From positions 19,114,701 through 19,178,700 of the forward strand of contig OZ024890.1 of assembly GCA_964017195.1 (NCBI GenBank): DNA of 64,000 nt, written 5' to 3'. This DNA is from Siderastrea radians (taxonomy: Eukaryota > Cnidaria > Anthozoa > Scleractinia > Rhizangiidae). Position numbers and translations under genes: made by a program. Shown here piece by piece: positions 24,401 to 31,231 of this stretch (position 1 is the first letter of the stretch; the number at the start of each line of letters is the position of its first letter). The notes below the pieces were generated by a model that saw nothing but the letters and a program-made list of their open reading frames with translations, was not told the DNA's origin and searched no databases.

Positions 24401-27400
24401 TTGAAGTGGATAGTTTCCTAGTACAGAGCGATGAAAAGTTTAGCCGATTCGATAAGACTTGAAGACCGCGTGGAGTCAAATTTTGCGAGCAGAAATCAAG
24501 ACTTGTGAATCTTTCGTTTGAACAATTAGACCAGGTAATGAACCTCTTTCATTGTAAATATTATTTCCTATGATGTGCTGTTTAACTCACTGGTTCAGCA
24601 AACTATTAAATTTAACCATCAGATCAGAAATGACTGTGCTTCTTGCACTGTATTTTTTGTGTACGCTTTTGTGCGCTTATTTCTGTTGCGCGATCTGTGT
24701 TTTAAAGCATGCTTTCCCTCTTCGATTCGTGACTTTTTTCTTCAGTTTGCATAAAATTTTCTTTTCTGAAGATTCTTTTTATTTCTACAAGCATTTTTGT
24801 TCAATCCTCACAACGAAAATAGATCTAAACATGCCAACAGTTATTTGCATAAACTTCCATTTTGACCCTGAAATCTGATCCTTTTGTGGCAGTGATTTTC
24901 TTCGTTTCATGTTAAAATTTCGCTGCTATAGAAATAAATGAAAAATGGCTTTCTTTGTAATGTCAAATAAATGGAATCTGTTTAAAAATTTTGTGGAATT
25001 ATGCTGTGATTCCCGGTGGGAGTATTTTGAACGGTAAAGGAACAGCATAGGAATACGTGTCTCTGAGCACGTGTTTGCTTTTTGTACCAAGGGCCTGCAT
25101 TTCTGAGCATTTTGTAGATTTTCTACTAAGTTAAACTTCCCTATTTTCCCTTTGGTGTTGAAAAAGTGGTTGGACTAAAAGTTCTGATGAATAATAATTG
25201 TGCAATATATCGGGAATGGACACGGCTTTTCTCATGAGAATGACAACTGCAAAGTTTACTGTCTTTGCGATTTTGACTGCAAATGGCGCGGGGTTGAAAA
25301 AATTCCTTAAATCTTGTTTTGGAGCTAAATTTGACAATATTTTTTCGATCCTGACAAATCCTTGTAATTAAAAAATAACTCTTTAACTATCCATGGGGAA
25401 ATAAAACGTAACAACAAAAGCTGAGAATTTGTCTTTATCTACTAAAAAATAACTCTTTAACTATCCATGGGGAAATAAAACGTAACAACAAAAGCTGAGA
25501 ATTTGTCTTTATCTACTGCGCATTGTGTTAATTTTTTCAAGTCGTTTATTTCGACTGAATGCTGAAAAATGTTCAGGAAATTGGGGGTGGTCGCGCGTAA
25601 ATTTCCTCAGGAGTCAATGGGTTAAAGTCCCACAAAAATAAGTAACAAAAAGTATAACATTTCTTATCACCTTGACGTTGCTTTGAACAAATACACTTAA
25701 TTCTCACCTGTCTCGGCTGCGGCTACGACGTCGACGACCTCTGGAAGACAAAACAATTTATTTTTAATGTTGATTGAAGACCAATTAACCATCCATTTTT
25801 GGGCGACCTGTAACTGCTCACGATTTTGCACATGTCCACAGCATACCCCTGCCTCAGGTACAAACAGCATCCATTTGCGTATGGGAGTTTCGTTTTATCC
25901 CCTAATACATTTTGCAAAAAACACTGCATAACCCTTTTTATGGTTTCTTTCTGCGAGGGTTTTGGGCAATTCCTGATAAAAACTAGTACATTTTATTTAA
26001 AAAGTAAGTAAAATCAAGCAGCCTAGACTGAACATAGGATGTTTTTGTTTTTGTAAGCGTGTATGTAGTCTTACTGAATACGTAATGTCTTCTTACCGTA
26101 CTTAGTGCTTGGAAATTTTGTTGAAAAGTGCAAATAGGCTAAGAGTGAATGGGCTGAAGGGGAAACAAAGGGAAACAAGAGGATTCTAAAAACAAAAATG
26201 AGATTGTCGAACATCTTTTAATTAAACCCCCTGTAGACTTTGAAAACAGCTTTTCAACCTACCCTTGCTCTTTTAGTGGATTACAAAAAGGAATTATAAT
26301 CAAATACAAGTTCCTAACCTGTCTAGACTCTTACTGCCACTGCGACTGCGATTTCGACGACTTCTGTTGACAAAATAGGTCCACAAACTGTCACATGACT
26401 AGTGTTCAATTGTACATGTGATGCATGGGGTATAACAACCACCCTAACAATACACTTTCAGTAGATGATCCATTAATACCATTACTCAGAAAGGTCCCAC
26501 ATATCACTGCTGTAACTGGTTTGTTCATACAATTACCTGAAAAAATACTTGAGACACTTTTTACACGTAGGTGCAGAACATGGCTTTGTGCACCCAGTTG
26601 TTTTCCCCACCCCTTCCCCCCTTTCGATGTTGTTTTGCTACCTAGACCACATCCAAAACACTGGGCAACAACACTGAATGGAGGAGGGAGGTACCTGGGC
26701 CGTTGTCCCGGGGATTGAGGCAATATTGACTATACAAGATTGTTTTATGGGCAAGAGTGTCTCAACAATTTTGCAGCTAATTTTAGCTCCAGCAGCACAT
26801 TCAGTTTTCAATTTACCAAGTTTTGTCTTTTAATGCAAACTCTATAGACTTTTTCAAACAGCCTTTCACCCTTACTTTTACAGGTACTTTTGAATTGTTA
26901 TATCATCAAAAGCAATTTCCTAACCTGTCACGACTCCCACTGCGGCTGCGACTGCGATTTCGATGACTTCTGTTGATTAAAATGTTAAGCAAAACAGTTA
27001 GATGACTAGTGATCAGTTGCACATGTTGCAGATGGGGTGTTACAGCCACCCTGCAACACATCCGTCAGCGGATGCTTCGCTAACCCCTGGCTTTTCAGGG
27101 TCCTAAAGGTTACTGCCGTAATTGCTCTTTCTTGCTCAAGCAGGACACTCAGTTTTCAGCATGTCAAGTAAGACACTTCAGTTCTGGCAGCCAAGACCCC
27201 GCAGTGTAACAGTGACGTTCTAGTGAAATACAATACCTTCATTTGCTCTAGTGGATCATGTTCAGATGCAAAGAACTGTTTAAAATGAGAGAAAATATGT
27301 TATGGCACATCTGAAGCTAGAAAGAAAAATTTAACTTAACTGCGTAGAAGCTAATAAGATGCAACTAATATGGCATATTTGGGCCAAGTAACCAAAGTTC

Positions 27401-29524
27401 CTATTTCTTGAGGTGCGTGTAAACTAAATTGAATTTCAGAGGGAAATAAACTAGCTGAGGCTACTTTATTCAAAAAAGAAAACTGCAGTGCAATAATAAT
27501 AATTACTATTATTATTCACGACTACAAAATGACTTTAGTTAGACAGTGAAAATGGTTCACCTATACAGAATTTATGCTGCATTATTTTTCTTGAATACAA
27601 GTATTGTTGTATTTCAAATAAGAAAGCAATGCTTTTTTTCACATTCAGATACTTTGCCCTGCATTGTACCAGCACAGTTTAAGCTAGATTGTATAGTGTC
27701 ATTAATGGTCAGGACTTAGTACATTTTATTGACCTGTGGCAGAAAAACATATTTGATGTCTGAAAAGCTACAACTTCGTGCTGCAACTGAAGTAAGTAAA
27801 TTCAAGCCCTCCCCCAGTTCCTTTACTTCAACCTGTTAACATCAAAAACCAGACATCTTGCAGTCCAGTGATCATCCGCTGTTATAATGCCTTGGAAAAC
27901 CTAAAATTTCTACCTAGGGCGAAAACAGAAATATTCGCTCAGATTTCATATGGGTTTTACTTTGTCAGGAGGTACTGTAAAATGTTCTTCTACTCGAGTA
28001 TAGAACAAAAAATCGCTGGTGTGATGAATTGTCTCTTCTTTGTAACCTTAAATAGATTAGGTCACTCTCTCACTCAACTATTTGCTGATTGTCTATCAAT
28101 ATACACAGTAAAATGCATCGTTTTAAAACTCCTTGTTGGTCCCTCCTTTTTTACAGATAGGCCTAATTAAGGTAAGAGAACAGATGGTTCATTTACAAAG
28201 ACTAATCTCCAAGGGTTTTGAGAAAACTACAGATGACATAAGCTGGTGTCTTATGCACGATGCATCCGCCTATCAACTTCTTACCGTTTTCTTTTTTCTT
28301 CTCCATCACTGTGCCTCTTTGACTCACTCTTGTTCCCATTTGCTTGTGAAGGTGGGGTCTGCAACACAGAAGTGAACAGACAAATTAATGTACATCTCTG
28401 GAGTAACCTGTTTTACAATAACAGTTCTTCCTAAGCCCCAAATATTAGTCTGATTCTCTATCTCCAAGGACTTAAGAAAAACAACCAATTCATATCTCAT
28501 TGGTAAAACAGCATGTTGGATTTGCACTCAGCCTTAGCTTTTTTGTTTCAATGGTACTGAAGGCAATGTTCTCATGAACATTTTTAATCATCACTAAAAG
28601 TGGATCAGAAGTGGAAACAAAACTGCAACTACAGGTGTATGAATGTTGGAAGGAAAACTTTGCACCACATACCCACCTCAAAAGGACATCTCAAAAGCTA
28701 AGGAGAAGGCACTCAAGTCTAATTAGAGAAATACATAGAAGTAGAACTTGATCAAATTGTTTGACACAACCTTGCCTAGTTAAAAAAAGGTGGCCGAGAT
28801 GGTTTTATAGTGTATAATGCCTGTGACAACTGAATTACGAAATGTCTGTGTCTGAATGAACACATAAAATTTACAACAATTCCATTCCAGAAACAGACCC
28901 TGAATTGTGCTTTGTGGTTTTAACTTTGGTCTGTCAATGATAACTTGAAGTTATGCCACTGCAATAAGAAGTGCTTTTCTGCAGTGATTATTATTTTTCT
29001 AATTTTTTTGCTAAGGAAGTTTTTAGTTCTGTGGCACCCTCAAGAAGAAGGATTACATGCATAAAAAATGGTCTTGTCAGTTGAGGCGGTTCACTGTAAC
29101 TACCTCAGTAAGGCTGGTTGTGCTGTTATTTCAAGTCTACAAAACAGAAAACAAGATAGTGGGGTCAGATATTTTGGTGAGCAAACAGGGTCACTAAAAA
29201 GATGTACTGCACTACAGCTTGAACCTTGCGATTATTGCTTTTCACCAAAGCAAACCTGGTGAAGAAAGATTCAAAAGATACCAATAGCAGTGACAACAAA
29301 AGGCGAAAGAATTGATCAATATCATTGAACTGTAATTGGCTCTAACAAAGTTGAAGGCCTGCTGTTTCACAGTGAAGAAATGGAATGTTTGGTGGTGTGC
29401 ATTGCTTATCATCTTATCTGACCCTCTATAGATGAAGTTCTTACTACTCTGTACTTCAACTCACCTCCTTCCTGTATGGGGCCTCAAGCATTGCCTCCAC
29501 ATCAACATCAAAGTCGTCAGTCAT
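347..29524 (-). CDS. RBM39: RNA-binding protein 39 (CAPER-alpha), 14 coding exons, 3' end off window
   Basis: Nuclear U2AF65-related splicing factor and transcriptional coactivator. Coding exons in transcript order: 29524-29465, 28358-28285, 26969-26925, 26363-26319, 25740-25708, 17801-17763, 17296-17222, 16618-16505, 16409-16286, 16189-16097, 4751-4277, 3460-3340, 2781-2676, 425-347. All junctions are GT-AG and the reading phase is continuous, giving 494 residues (human RBM39 has about 530). Residues 1-45 hold the acidic N-terminus (EAMLEAPYRKE), residues about 46-160 an RS domain, RRM1 about 179-252 (NSRRSKGIAYVEF), RRM2 about 276-350 (LYVGSLHFN, SKGYGFLQF), and a UHM from about 422 with the diagnostic RWF at 491-493. 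The linker between RRM2 and UHM is shorter than in human. The final exon (about 30 residues) is not in the window. Identification is by remembered family similarity. Confidence 0.96.
426..2675. other. RBM39 intron 13, mostly unique sequence
   Basis: No recognised gene. It contains a perfect CRE palindrome (TGACGTCA) at 911-918 and, about 150 bp downstream on the plus strand, a short open stretch ending in a strong donor at 1128 (CAAG|GTAAGT). The remainder shows no repeat family that I can name. Confidence 0.5.
1056..1128 (+). other. Possible plus-strand first exon of an unidentified antisense transcript
   Basis: A 24-codon stretch in one frame (VEYFVLNADLVLGDVQQEFG then VIGDIIK) runs into a consensus donor AAG|GTAAGT. 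A second frame offers an ATG (MYNKNSVSLAISSR). A CRE site lies upstream at 911. No downstream exon was recognised, so this may be chance or a captured promoter fragment. Confidence 0.2.
2676..2781 (-). CDS. RBM39: RBM39 coding exon 13 (UHM)
   Basis: 106 nt encoding EKDPDWDADIQDDVLEECTK and YGHVFHIHVDKNSNQ. This matches the UHM acidic helix and second strand (human DDVIEECNKHGGVIHIYVDK). Acceptor TCAACAG, donor GTCTGT. Confidence 0.94.
3340..3460 (-). CDS. RBM39: RBM39 coding exon 12 (linker and UHM start)
   Basis: 121 nt. It encodes a Pro/Val/Ala-rich linker (GLAVPGVPAPVVGVQQAM) and then PTPCIMLLNMFDPTK, the first strand of the UHM (human ATQCFQLSNMFNPQTE). Donor GTAAGT. Confidence 0.92.
4277..4751 (-). 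CDS. RBM39: RBM39 coding exon 11 (end of RRM1, all of RRM2)
   Basis: 475 nt. It begins AINLSGQKLLGAPIMV (end of RRM1), then the SQAEKNRAAA-type linker, then RRM2 with RNP2 LYVGSL and RNP1 KGYGFLQF, then NGFELAGRPMKVGPVTER and SFLDDEEYEKGG. Donor GTTTGT at the 3' side. This is the longest coding exon. Confidence 0.97.
5204..5437. mobile_element. Small TTAA-flanked TIR element (piggyBac-type MITE candidate)
   Basis: Ends AGGAACTATGTCAC and GTGACGTAGCTCCT are imperfect inverted repeats, and both sides are bordered by TTAA (5200-5203 and 5438-5441). No coding capacity. The ends resemble those of the element at 29648-30011. Confidence 0.65.
5520..5618 (+). repeat. Left terminal inverted repeat of the giant element
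   Basis: It begins TGCAGCGTTTTTTGACC and includes the palindromic GGTCGATCGACC core. It matches the reverse complement of 15881-15977 with a few substitutions and one 2 bp length difference. Confidence 0.85.
5612..5800 (+). repeat. Left subterminal GTTGTGTTGCG satellite
   Basis: Low-complexity G/T repeat of GTTGTG and TTGCG words, in phrases each ending in GATTTGCT. Its reverse-complement counterpart fills 15360-15880. Long open frames here are composition artefacts. Confidence 0.8.
5865..5910 (+). repeat. 9 bp CTCGACCAG tandem repeat
   Basis: About four copies of GACCAGCTC-type units. The same word occurs in the outer inverted repeat (CGATCGACCAGCTCGAC), so it may be an amplified terminal motif. 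Confidence 0.7.
6051..6110 (+). repeat. Two 30 bp direct repeats
   Basis: Unit CCCTCACCTACTCCTCCCCA plus GTAATGAACC, twice in tandem with one substitution. Confidence 0.8.
6120..7840. other. Left-arm unique region of the giant element
   Basis: About 1.7 kb without a counterpart in the right arm. Several short frames (6256-6462, 6875-7123, 7232-7450) show no recognisable domain or splice structure. I see no gene. Confidence 0.5.
7842..7912 (+). repeat. Single left copy of the 92 bp unit
   Basis: A diverged copy of the unit (GGTTGTTGCGTTG, GTCGCGTCGAGCTG, GAGATGTTGT, GAGGTTAGTTGGG) that is amplified to eight copies at 14581-15316. It sits just outside the inner inverted repeat. Confidence 0.75.
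7924..8980 (+). repeat. Inner inverted repeat, left arm (non-satellite part)
   Basis: From TGTCGCAAAATCGGATG to the block around AAGCTTTATGGTAG at 8946. It matches the reverse complement of 13487-14552 over about 1.0 kb with scattered changes, including the GTACGGGGCTA-type motifs at 8510-8650. Confidence 0.85.
8985..9915 (+). repeat. 51 bp satellite array, left arm (about 18 copies)
   Basis: Unit of about 51 bp: ACGTACGGAGAAACGTTGAG, AAGATAAGACAAATACTG, TACAAACGAACTA. Because 51 is divisible by 3, every stop-free frame stays open, which produces spurious 17-residue repeat peptides on the minus strand. Confidence 0.92.
9916..10180. repeat. Hairpin-rich repeats at the core edge
   Basis: Several copies of ACCGAGCCAAACGCGGCCGT and TATCCCAT-type words in both orientations. 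They include a hairpin CGCGGCCGTTA ... TAACGGCCGCG centred near 10022 and two ATAGTGATATATACCGAGCC direct repeats. Confidence 0.75.
10232..10570 (+). pseudogene. Decayed Penelope-like element fragment (N-terminal to RT)
   Basis: Reading + frame from 10402: TKAERQALKRLKTDENLVIL then LTVVMDK, continued after a frame shift by DYYDKMDALVNDKQT. This resembles the 'DKG.TVVMDK..Y..KM..L..D..TY' block preceding the RT domain of Penelope-like elements. A stop upstream, the frameshift and altered key residues (D to Y, G to E) mark it as dead. It sits in the core of the giant element. Confidence 0.65.
10640..12730. other. Core of the giant element, no gene recognised
   Basis: Mostly single-copy sequence. 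Short plus-strand frames (11227-11415 beginning MEFRAFRTKKTSFEDEVPFV, and 11522-11713) have no family that I know. The 10960-11150 part resembles a promoter-like repeat also seen near 24110-24300 (CCAATCAGAAT, TGCGCATAT, GTTGTTTACGC). Confidence 0.45.
12732..13060 (-). repeat. Higher-order satellite units, right arm
   Basis: Two roughly 179 bp units starting CGTACGTTAGTCCGTTCGTA at 12732 and 12911. They are built from diverged 51 bp-type words (TTCTCAACGTTTCTCCGTAC). Confidence 0.75.
13061..13480 (-). repeat. 51 bp satellite array, right arm (about 8 copies)
   Basis: Reverse complement of the left-arm array: GTTAGTTCGTTTGTACAGTA, TTTGTCTTATCTTCTCA, ACGTTTCTCCGTAC. Fewer copies than on the left, so the arms have changed copy number independently. 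Confidence 0.92.
13487..14552 (-). repeat. Inner inverted repeat, right arm (non-satellite part)
   Basis: Reverse complement of about 7924-8980. It holds the same landmarks in inverted order: AAGCTTCATGTTGC, the GCAGCGCAATGAAAACAGCG block, the GTAGCCCCGTA motifs and CATCCGATTTTGCGACA. Confidence 0.85.
14581..15316 (+). repeat. 92 bp tandem array, eight near-identical copies
   Basis: Units start at 14581, 14673, 14765, 14857, 14949, 15041, 15133 and 15225, an exact 92 bp period. Key words: CCGGTTGTTGCGTTGGTCGA, GTCGCGTCGAGCTGTCGAGA, TGGCAGTGAGTGAGGTTAG, TTGATCTACTTGATAAATAA. The near-identity implies recent amplification. Confidence 0.95.
15355..15880 (-). repeat. Right subterminal CAACGCAACACAAC satellite
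   Basis: Reverse-complement counterpart of 5612-5800 but longer. Composition is nearly all A and C with G only in CAACG words. Cysteine-rich minus-strand frames here are not genes. Confidence 0.85.
15881..15977 (-). repeat. Right terminal inverted repeat of the giant element
   Basis: Reverse complement of 5520-5618, ending GGTCAAAAAACGCTGCA. It lies only about 120 bp from the RBM39 exon at 16097-16189. Confidence 0.85.
16097..16189 (-). CDS. RBM39: RBM39 coding exon 10 (RRM1, RNP1)
   Basis: 93 nt, phase 0 on both sides. It encodes VADVRIISDRNSRRSKGIAY and VEFTDRSAVPL, including RNP1 (KGIAYVEF). The downstream intron is the 11.3 kb one that contains the giant inverted-repeat element. Confidence 0.95.
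16286..16409 (-). CDS. RBM39: RBM39 coding exon 9 (start of RRM1)
   Basis: 124 nt. It encodes ITPEERDARTAFCMQLARNI and DLEEFFSKVGQ, a near match to human LTPEERDARTVFCMQLAARI. It holds RNP2 and helix 1 of RRM1. Donor GTAAGT. Confidence 0.95.
16505..16618 (-). CDS. RBM39: RBM39 coding exon 8 (end of RS domain)
   Basis: 114 nt between TTTCAG and GTAATT. It encodes GERQKSASRSPSPARQRRKD followed by an acidic linker (DLDGNDGNKSPLEQRLER). Phase 2 on both sides. Confidence 0.88.
16738..16975 (+). repeat. Dispersed repeat shared with 57383-57625
   Basis: Shares blocks such as GCTTTTGCTTTACTAAGCTC, GATTGGT, CCACTTTCTCAACCAATCA, TGATTGGCTCAT-type words and GAGTAAT.ACTTT with the copy at 57.4 kb, in the same orientation. 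Family unknown. It holds several inverted CCAAT words. Confidence 0.7.
17222..17296 (-). CDS. RBM39: RBM39 coding exon 7 (RS domain)
   Basis: 75 nt between TTCCAG and GTTGGT. It encodes an Arg/Ser run with RRRRSSSGGSKSRSRSPDAR and a closing Arg cluster. Phase 2 on both sides. Confidence 0.86.
17380..17620. repeat. G/C-homopolymer repeat fragment in an RBM39 intron
   Basis: Contains TTACCCCGCCGTCAGGACGG, a poly-T run, a poly-G run of about 16 near 17562, and a related inverted GGCGGGGTCTA word at 17586. It looks like a decayed foldback element. Confidence 0.4.
17763..17801 (-). CDS. RBM39: RBM39 coding exon 6 (RS domain mini-exon)
   Basis: 39 nt between TTCCAG and GTAAGG, encoding NQRRRSHSGSRDR. 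Phase 2 on both sides. It is separated from exon 5 by a 7.9 kb repeat-filled intron. Confidence 0.83.
18034..18104 (-). repeat. tRNA-like SINE head, Thr(GGT)-like
   Basis: A box (TAGCTCAATTGG) and B box (GGTTCGAATCC) are intact, so Pol III promotion is plausible. The anticodon loop reads CCGGTAT, with C instead of the universal T at position 33, and the T stem has a mismatch. I read it as a SINE head rather than a working tRNA. Confidence 0.8.
18281..18351 (-). repeat. tRNA-like SINE head, Thr(GGT)-like
   Basis: Second head of the minus-strand array, about 247 bp from the first. It carries extra changes (CAATTCC in the B box, TAAGCTC in the D arm), so it is more decayed. Confidence 0.75.
18418..21148. 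mobile_element. 2.7 kb TIR element between inverted SINE arrays
   Basis: Ends GTGACCCTATTTGGGAAAAC and GTTTTCCCAGATAGGGTCAC are inverted repeats, continuing about 38 bp and followed by subterminal words (GCGTTGAAAATGCATT, ATTGCAAAACGTTT) at both ends. AAAT borders both sides (18414-18417, 21149-21152). No transposase recognised; the longest frame (19316-19615) has no known domain. Confidence 0.65.
21186..21256 (+). repeat. tRNA-like SINE head, Thr(GGT)-like
   Basis: GGCTTGT acceptor pairs with GCAAGCC; loop CCGGTAT; B box GGTTCGAATCC. C33 argues against translation use. Confidence 0.8.
21433..21503 (+). repeat. tRNA-like SINE head, Thr(GGT)-like
   Basis: Same head as at 21186 with TATCACAG in place of TATCGCAG. 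The arm ends CCCGGCAAGCC. Confidence 0.8.
21680..21750 (+). repeat. tRNA-like SINE head, Thr(GGT)-like
   Basis: Third head of the plus-strand array; nearly identical to the first. The body that follows is cut short at about 21830. Confidence 0.8.
21831..23278. other. RBM39 intron, no gene recognised
   Basis: Open frames at 22217-22510 and 22741-22944 show no recognisable domain and no convincing splice context. No named repeat was seen. Confidence 0.4.
23281..23749. mobile_element. Full-length foldback element of about 470 bp
   Basis: Opens GAAGGGCCTGGTGGAAAAAG and closes with its reverse complement CTTTTTCCACCAGGCCCTTC. Homology continues inward through AATTGGTACTA, GCTGAACATTGGCACAC, GTTGTGCATTTATTTCTTGA and TTACTTTT to the centre, so nearly the whole element is one palindrome with arms of about 230 bp. 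Confidence 0.85.
23750..25370. other. RBM39 intron, mostly unique sequence
   Basis: No gene recognised. The 24000-24100 stretch is a GCGCCCGA-word low-complexity patch, and 24110-24300 shares promoter-like words with the giant element core at 10960-11150. Confidence 0.4.
25371..25518 (+). repeat. 74 bp perfect tandem duplication
   Basis: AAAAATAACTCTTTAACTAT through CTGAGAATTTGTCTTTATCT is present twice at an exact 74 bp offset (25371-25444 and 25445-25518) with no evident mismatch. This is a very recent duplication, or possibly an assembly artefact. Confidence 0.9.
25708..25740 (-). CDS. RBM39: RBM39 coding exon 5 (RS domain mini-exon)
   Basis: 33 nt between TTCCAG and GTGAGA, encoding GRRRRSRSRDR across the junctions. 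Phase 2 on both sides, so skipping it keeps the frame. Confidence 0.82.
26319..26363 (-). CDS. RBM39: RBM39 coding exon 4 (RS domain, duplicated mini-exon)
   Basis: 45 nt, phase 2 on both sides, encoding SRRNRSRSGSKSLDR. Donor GTTAGG is weak but shared with the sister exon at 26925-26969. About 606 bp separates the two copies. Confidence 0.83.
26925..26969 (-). CDS. RBM39: RBM39 coding exon 3 (RS domain, duplicated mini-exon)
   Basis: 45 nt, phase 2 on both sides, encoding SHRNRSRSRSGSRDR with the split codon. It is nearly identical in length and sequence to the next exon at 26319-26363, and the flanking intron is also alike. Confidence 0.85.
26970..28284. other. RBM39 intron 2, no gene recognised
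   Basis: AT-rich with a short ATT/AAT run near 27490-27520. The 27868-28170 frame has no recognisable domain. Confidence 0.45.
28285..28358 (-). CDS. RBM39: RBM39 coding exon 2
   Basis: 74 nt between acceptor TTGCAG and donor GTAAGA. It encodes a charged stretch, TPPSQANGNKSESKRHSDGE then EKRKR, entering the RS domain. It ends in phase 2 (CG), completed by the A that opens the next exon. Confidence 0.88.
28359..29464. other. RBM39 intron 1 (coding), no gene recognised
   Basis: Unique-looking AT-rich sequence. The frames at 28490-28681 and 29068-29262 are short and without domain. Confidence 0.45.
29465..29524 (-). CDS. RBM39: RBM39 coding exon 1
   Basis: Starts with ATG at 29524-29522 and encodes MTDDFDVDVEAMLEAPYRKE, matching the family N-terminus (MADDIDIEAMLEAPYKKD in human). 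Donor GTGAGT follows in phase 0. A pyrimidine-rich AG just upstream of the ATG (near 29535 and 29560) suggests that the 5' UTR is interrupted by an intron. Confidence 0.93.
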
Positions 29525-31215
29525 GGCTGTGCCTCTGAGGATAAAGATCAGTGTGGAACCTGTAAAATCTTATTTCTAACTAGCACAGTTTTATAGTGGC
29601 AAAACTACTTTTATTGAACTCAGTAACCAGAACTGAAAACACTTTAAAGGGACTATGTCACGCTATTTTAGTATCTTTTTAAAAAGCTAAAAAGTGTCTT
29701 CGCTTCAATTGTATTCCAAAAATAAGGGTCTAGCTTTGTTATTTAAGACTATCTTACGCCGCTGAAACTGTTTCCCGTCTGTTGCTACTGATGGCAAGGA
29801 TGGAAATGGATTGAAACTTGAAAAAATTGGGCAATTTTTTTTAAGTTTTAATGCTATGTTCTCAAAAATCACTAGAACATCATTATGGTTAGCTCTCCCT
29901 GATATCTTTCTCATAGTTTTATAGGAGCACTTTGTGTATGAGTAAAGGCACTAGGAATGATTTTAGCACAGAATTGACCTAAAATAGTAATATCCTCGTG
30001 ACACAGCCCCTTTAATGGAGAGCAAGTGACTAACGACATTCTGAGAAATTTATGTTAACATCATGTTCATTTTTGCATCGAAACAGCTGGTCACTGTTTC
30101 CAACACAGTGGAACACTATACTATTAATACAACAACCAACAGGGCAGAAAATCTTGGTTGTATTAATGTGGCAGTTTTCTTAGGAGTAAGGTTAAATTAT
30201 GATCACCAACAAAAAAGGAAAAAGTATCAAACAGTTCAAGAGAAAGAACATAGGAAAGCAGCATAATTTAGACGGCTAAGTGGCTTTGCAGCCAGCAACC
30301 AAGTACAGTTTTAAAGATAGTAGCTTTAACTTTTTCTAAAGAAGAACATCCAGTCTGCTGATAGGTTGGTCCCTATGCCTATTCTTTTAACTGTCCTCAA
30401 TATGACAAAGTGCCTGTCCCACAGAAAGCAAATGTTGCATGTGAAAGCCAGGTTCGTCTTATTTATTACTGTGCTTTTGAAGTACTTCACTGTCTGTTAC
30501 AAAAACAATTATGATGCAAAATAATGAATTTGAGCCATCTTTTATAAGCTCATATGCTACCCTTGAGATTCAACGTCTAGCAAGAAACATCTTTCATAAT
30601 TCTTATACACCGGCCAGCCGGTCAAAAATCACCACCAGCGTTATGATTAATATTTCAAATCACTCACGTAACTTGAAAAGCGCAGAAATAAAGTTATATA
30701 TCATAACCTAGCCGACATTTTTACTCGAAGAAGTTTTATTCTAGGAATTCTGTTTTCTTTTTCTTTTCATCAAGTTAGAATGATTAAATTGAACTGAGTC
30801 CGTCCATGGACTTCCTTCATAAATCGTTGTTTTGTTCCCAAGAAATTATCTTGTTACGATTTCCAAGGTCAGCTATACCCACACAAGACGAGCTATATGA
30901 TGGTAACACTCATTCAAGTTCAAAATTACTTACCAACTAACCAAGCAGAATGGTAAAAAGGAGAAAGAAAATTTCCAAAACCACGAGTGATCCACGAGCA
31001 AATTCAAGATGGCGTAGCACGAGTGTAACGAGTGCGTAGGGGCGGACGGGAAAAAAATCAGGGCGTCTGTTTCCTTTTTAGGATGTGACTTGAATGACGT
31101 AACGTAAAACAAAGAGAGACTGGGAACTAGTTTATTTTTGGTATCCCCGTAATGGTGGACAAGTGAATCTCACAAGCTAAAAATTAACAGCAATAACTGC
31201 ACTAAAACCTGAAAG
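29525..31215. promoter_or_regulatory. Head-to-head intergenic region, likely shared RBM39/CHMP1 promoter
   Basis: The two start codons diverge with about 1.7 kb between them. AAGATGGCG at 31007 and CpG-bearing GAGTGTAACGAGTGCGTAGG (31020-31040) mark a plausible core around 30.9-31.15 kb. A TTAA-flanked MITE occupies 29644-30015. No TATA box was assigned and the transcription starts are not visible. Confidence 0.4.
29648..30011. mobile_element. TTAA-flanked TIR element (piggyBac-type MITE candidate)
   Basis: Ends AGGGACTATGTCACG and CGTGACACAGCCCCT are inverted, each bordered by TTAA (29644-29647 and 30012-30015). Related to the element at 5204-5437. It lies between the RBM39 start codon and the presumed promoter. 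Confidence 0.7.
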
Positions 31216-31231
31216 ATGCCTTCCATAGAAG
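31216..31231 (+). CDS. CHMP1B: CHMP1 coding exon 1 (16 coding nt)
   Basis: ATGCCTTCCATAGAAG encodes MPSIE plus one base of D. Donor GTAGGA. The surrounding AAAG.ATG context is acceptable for initiation. Confidence 0.88.

Noticed and set aside
26406..26723. Overlapping 105- and 97-codon frames on opposite strands
   Set aside because: They lie in the intron between the duplicated RS exons, have no domain, and mirror each other.
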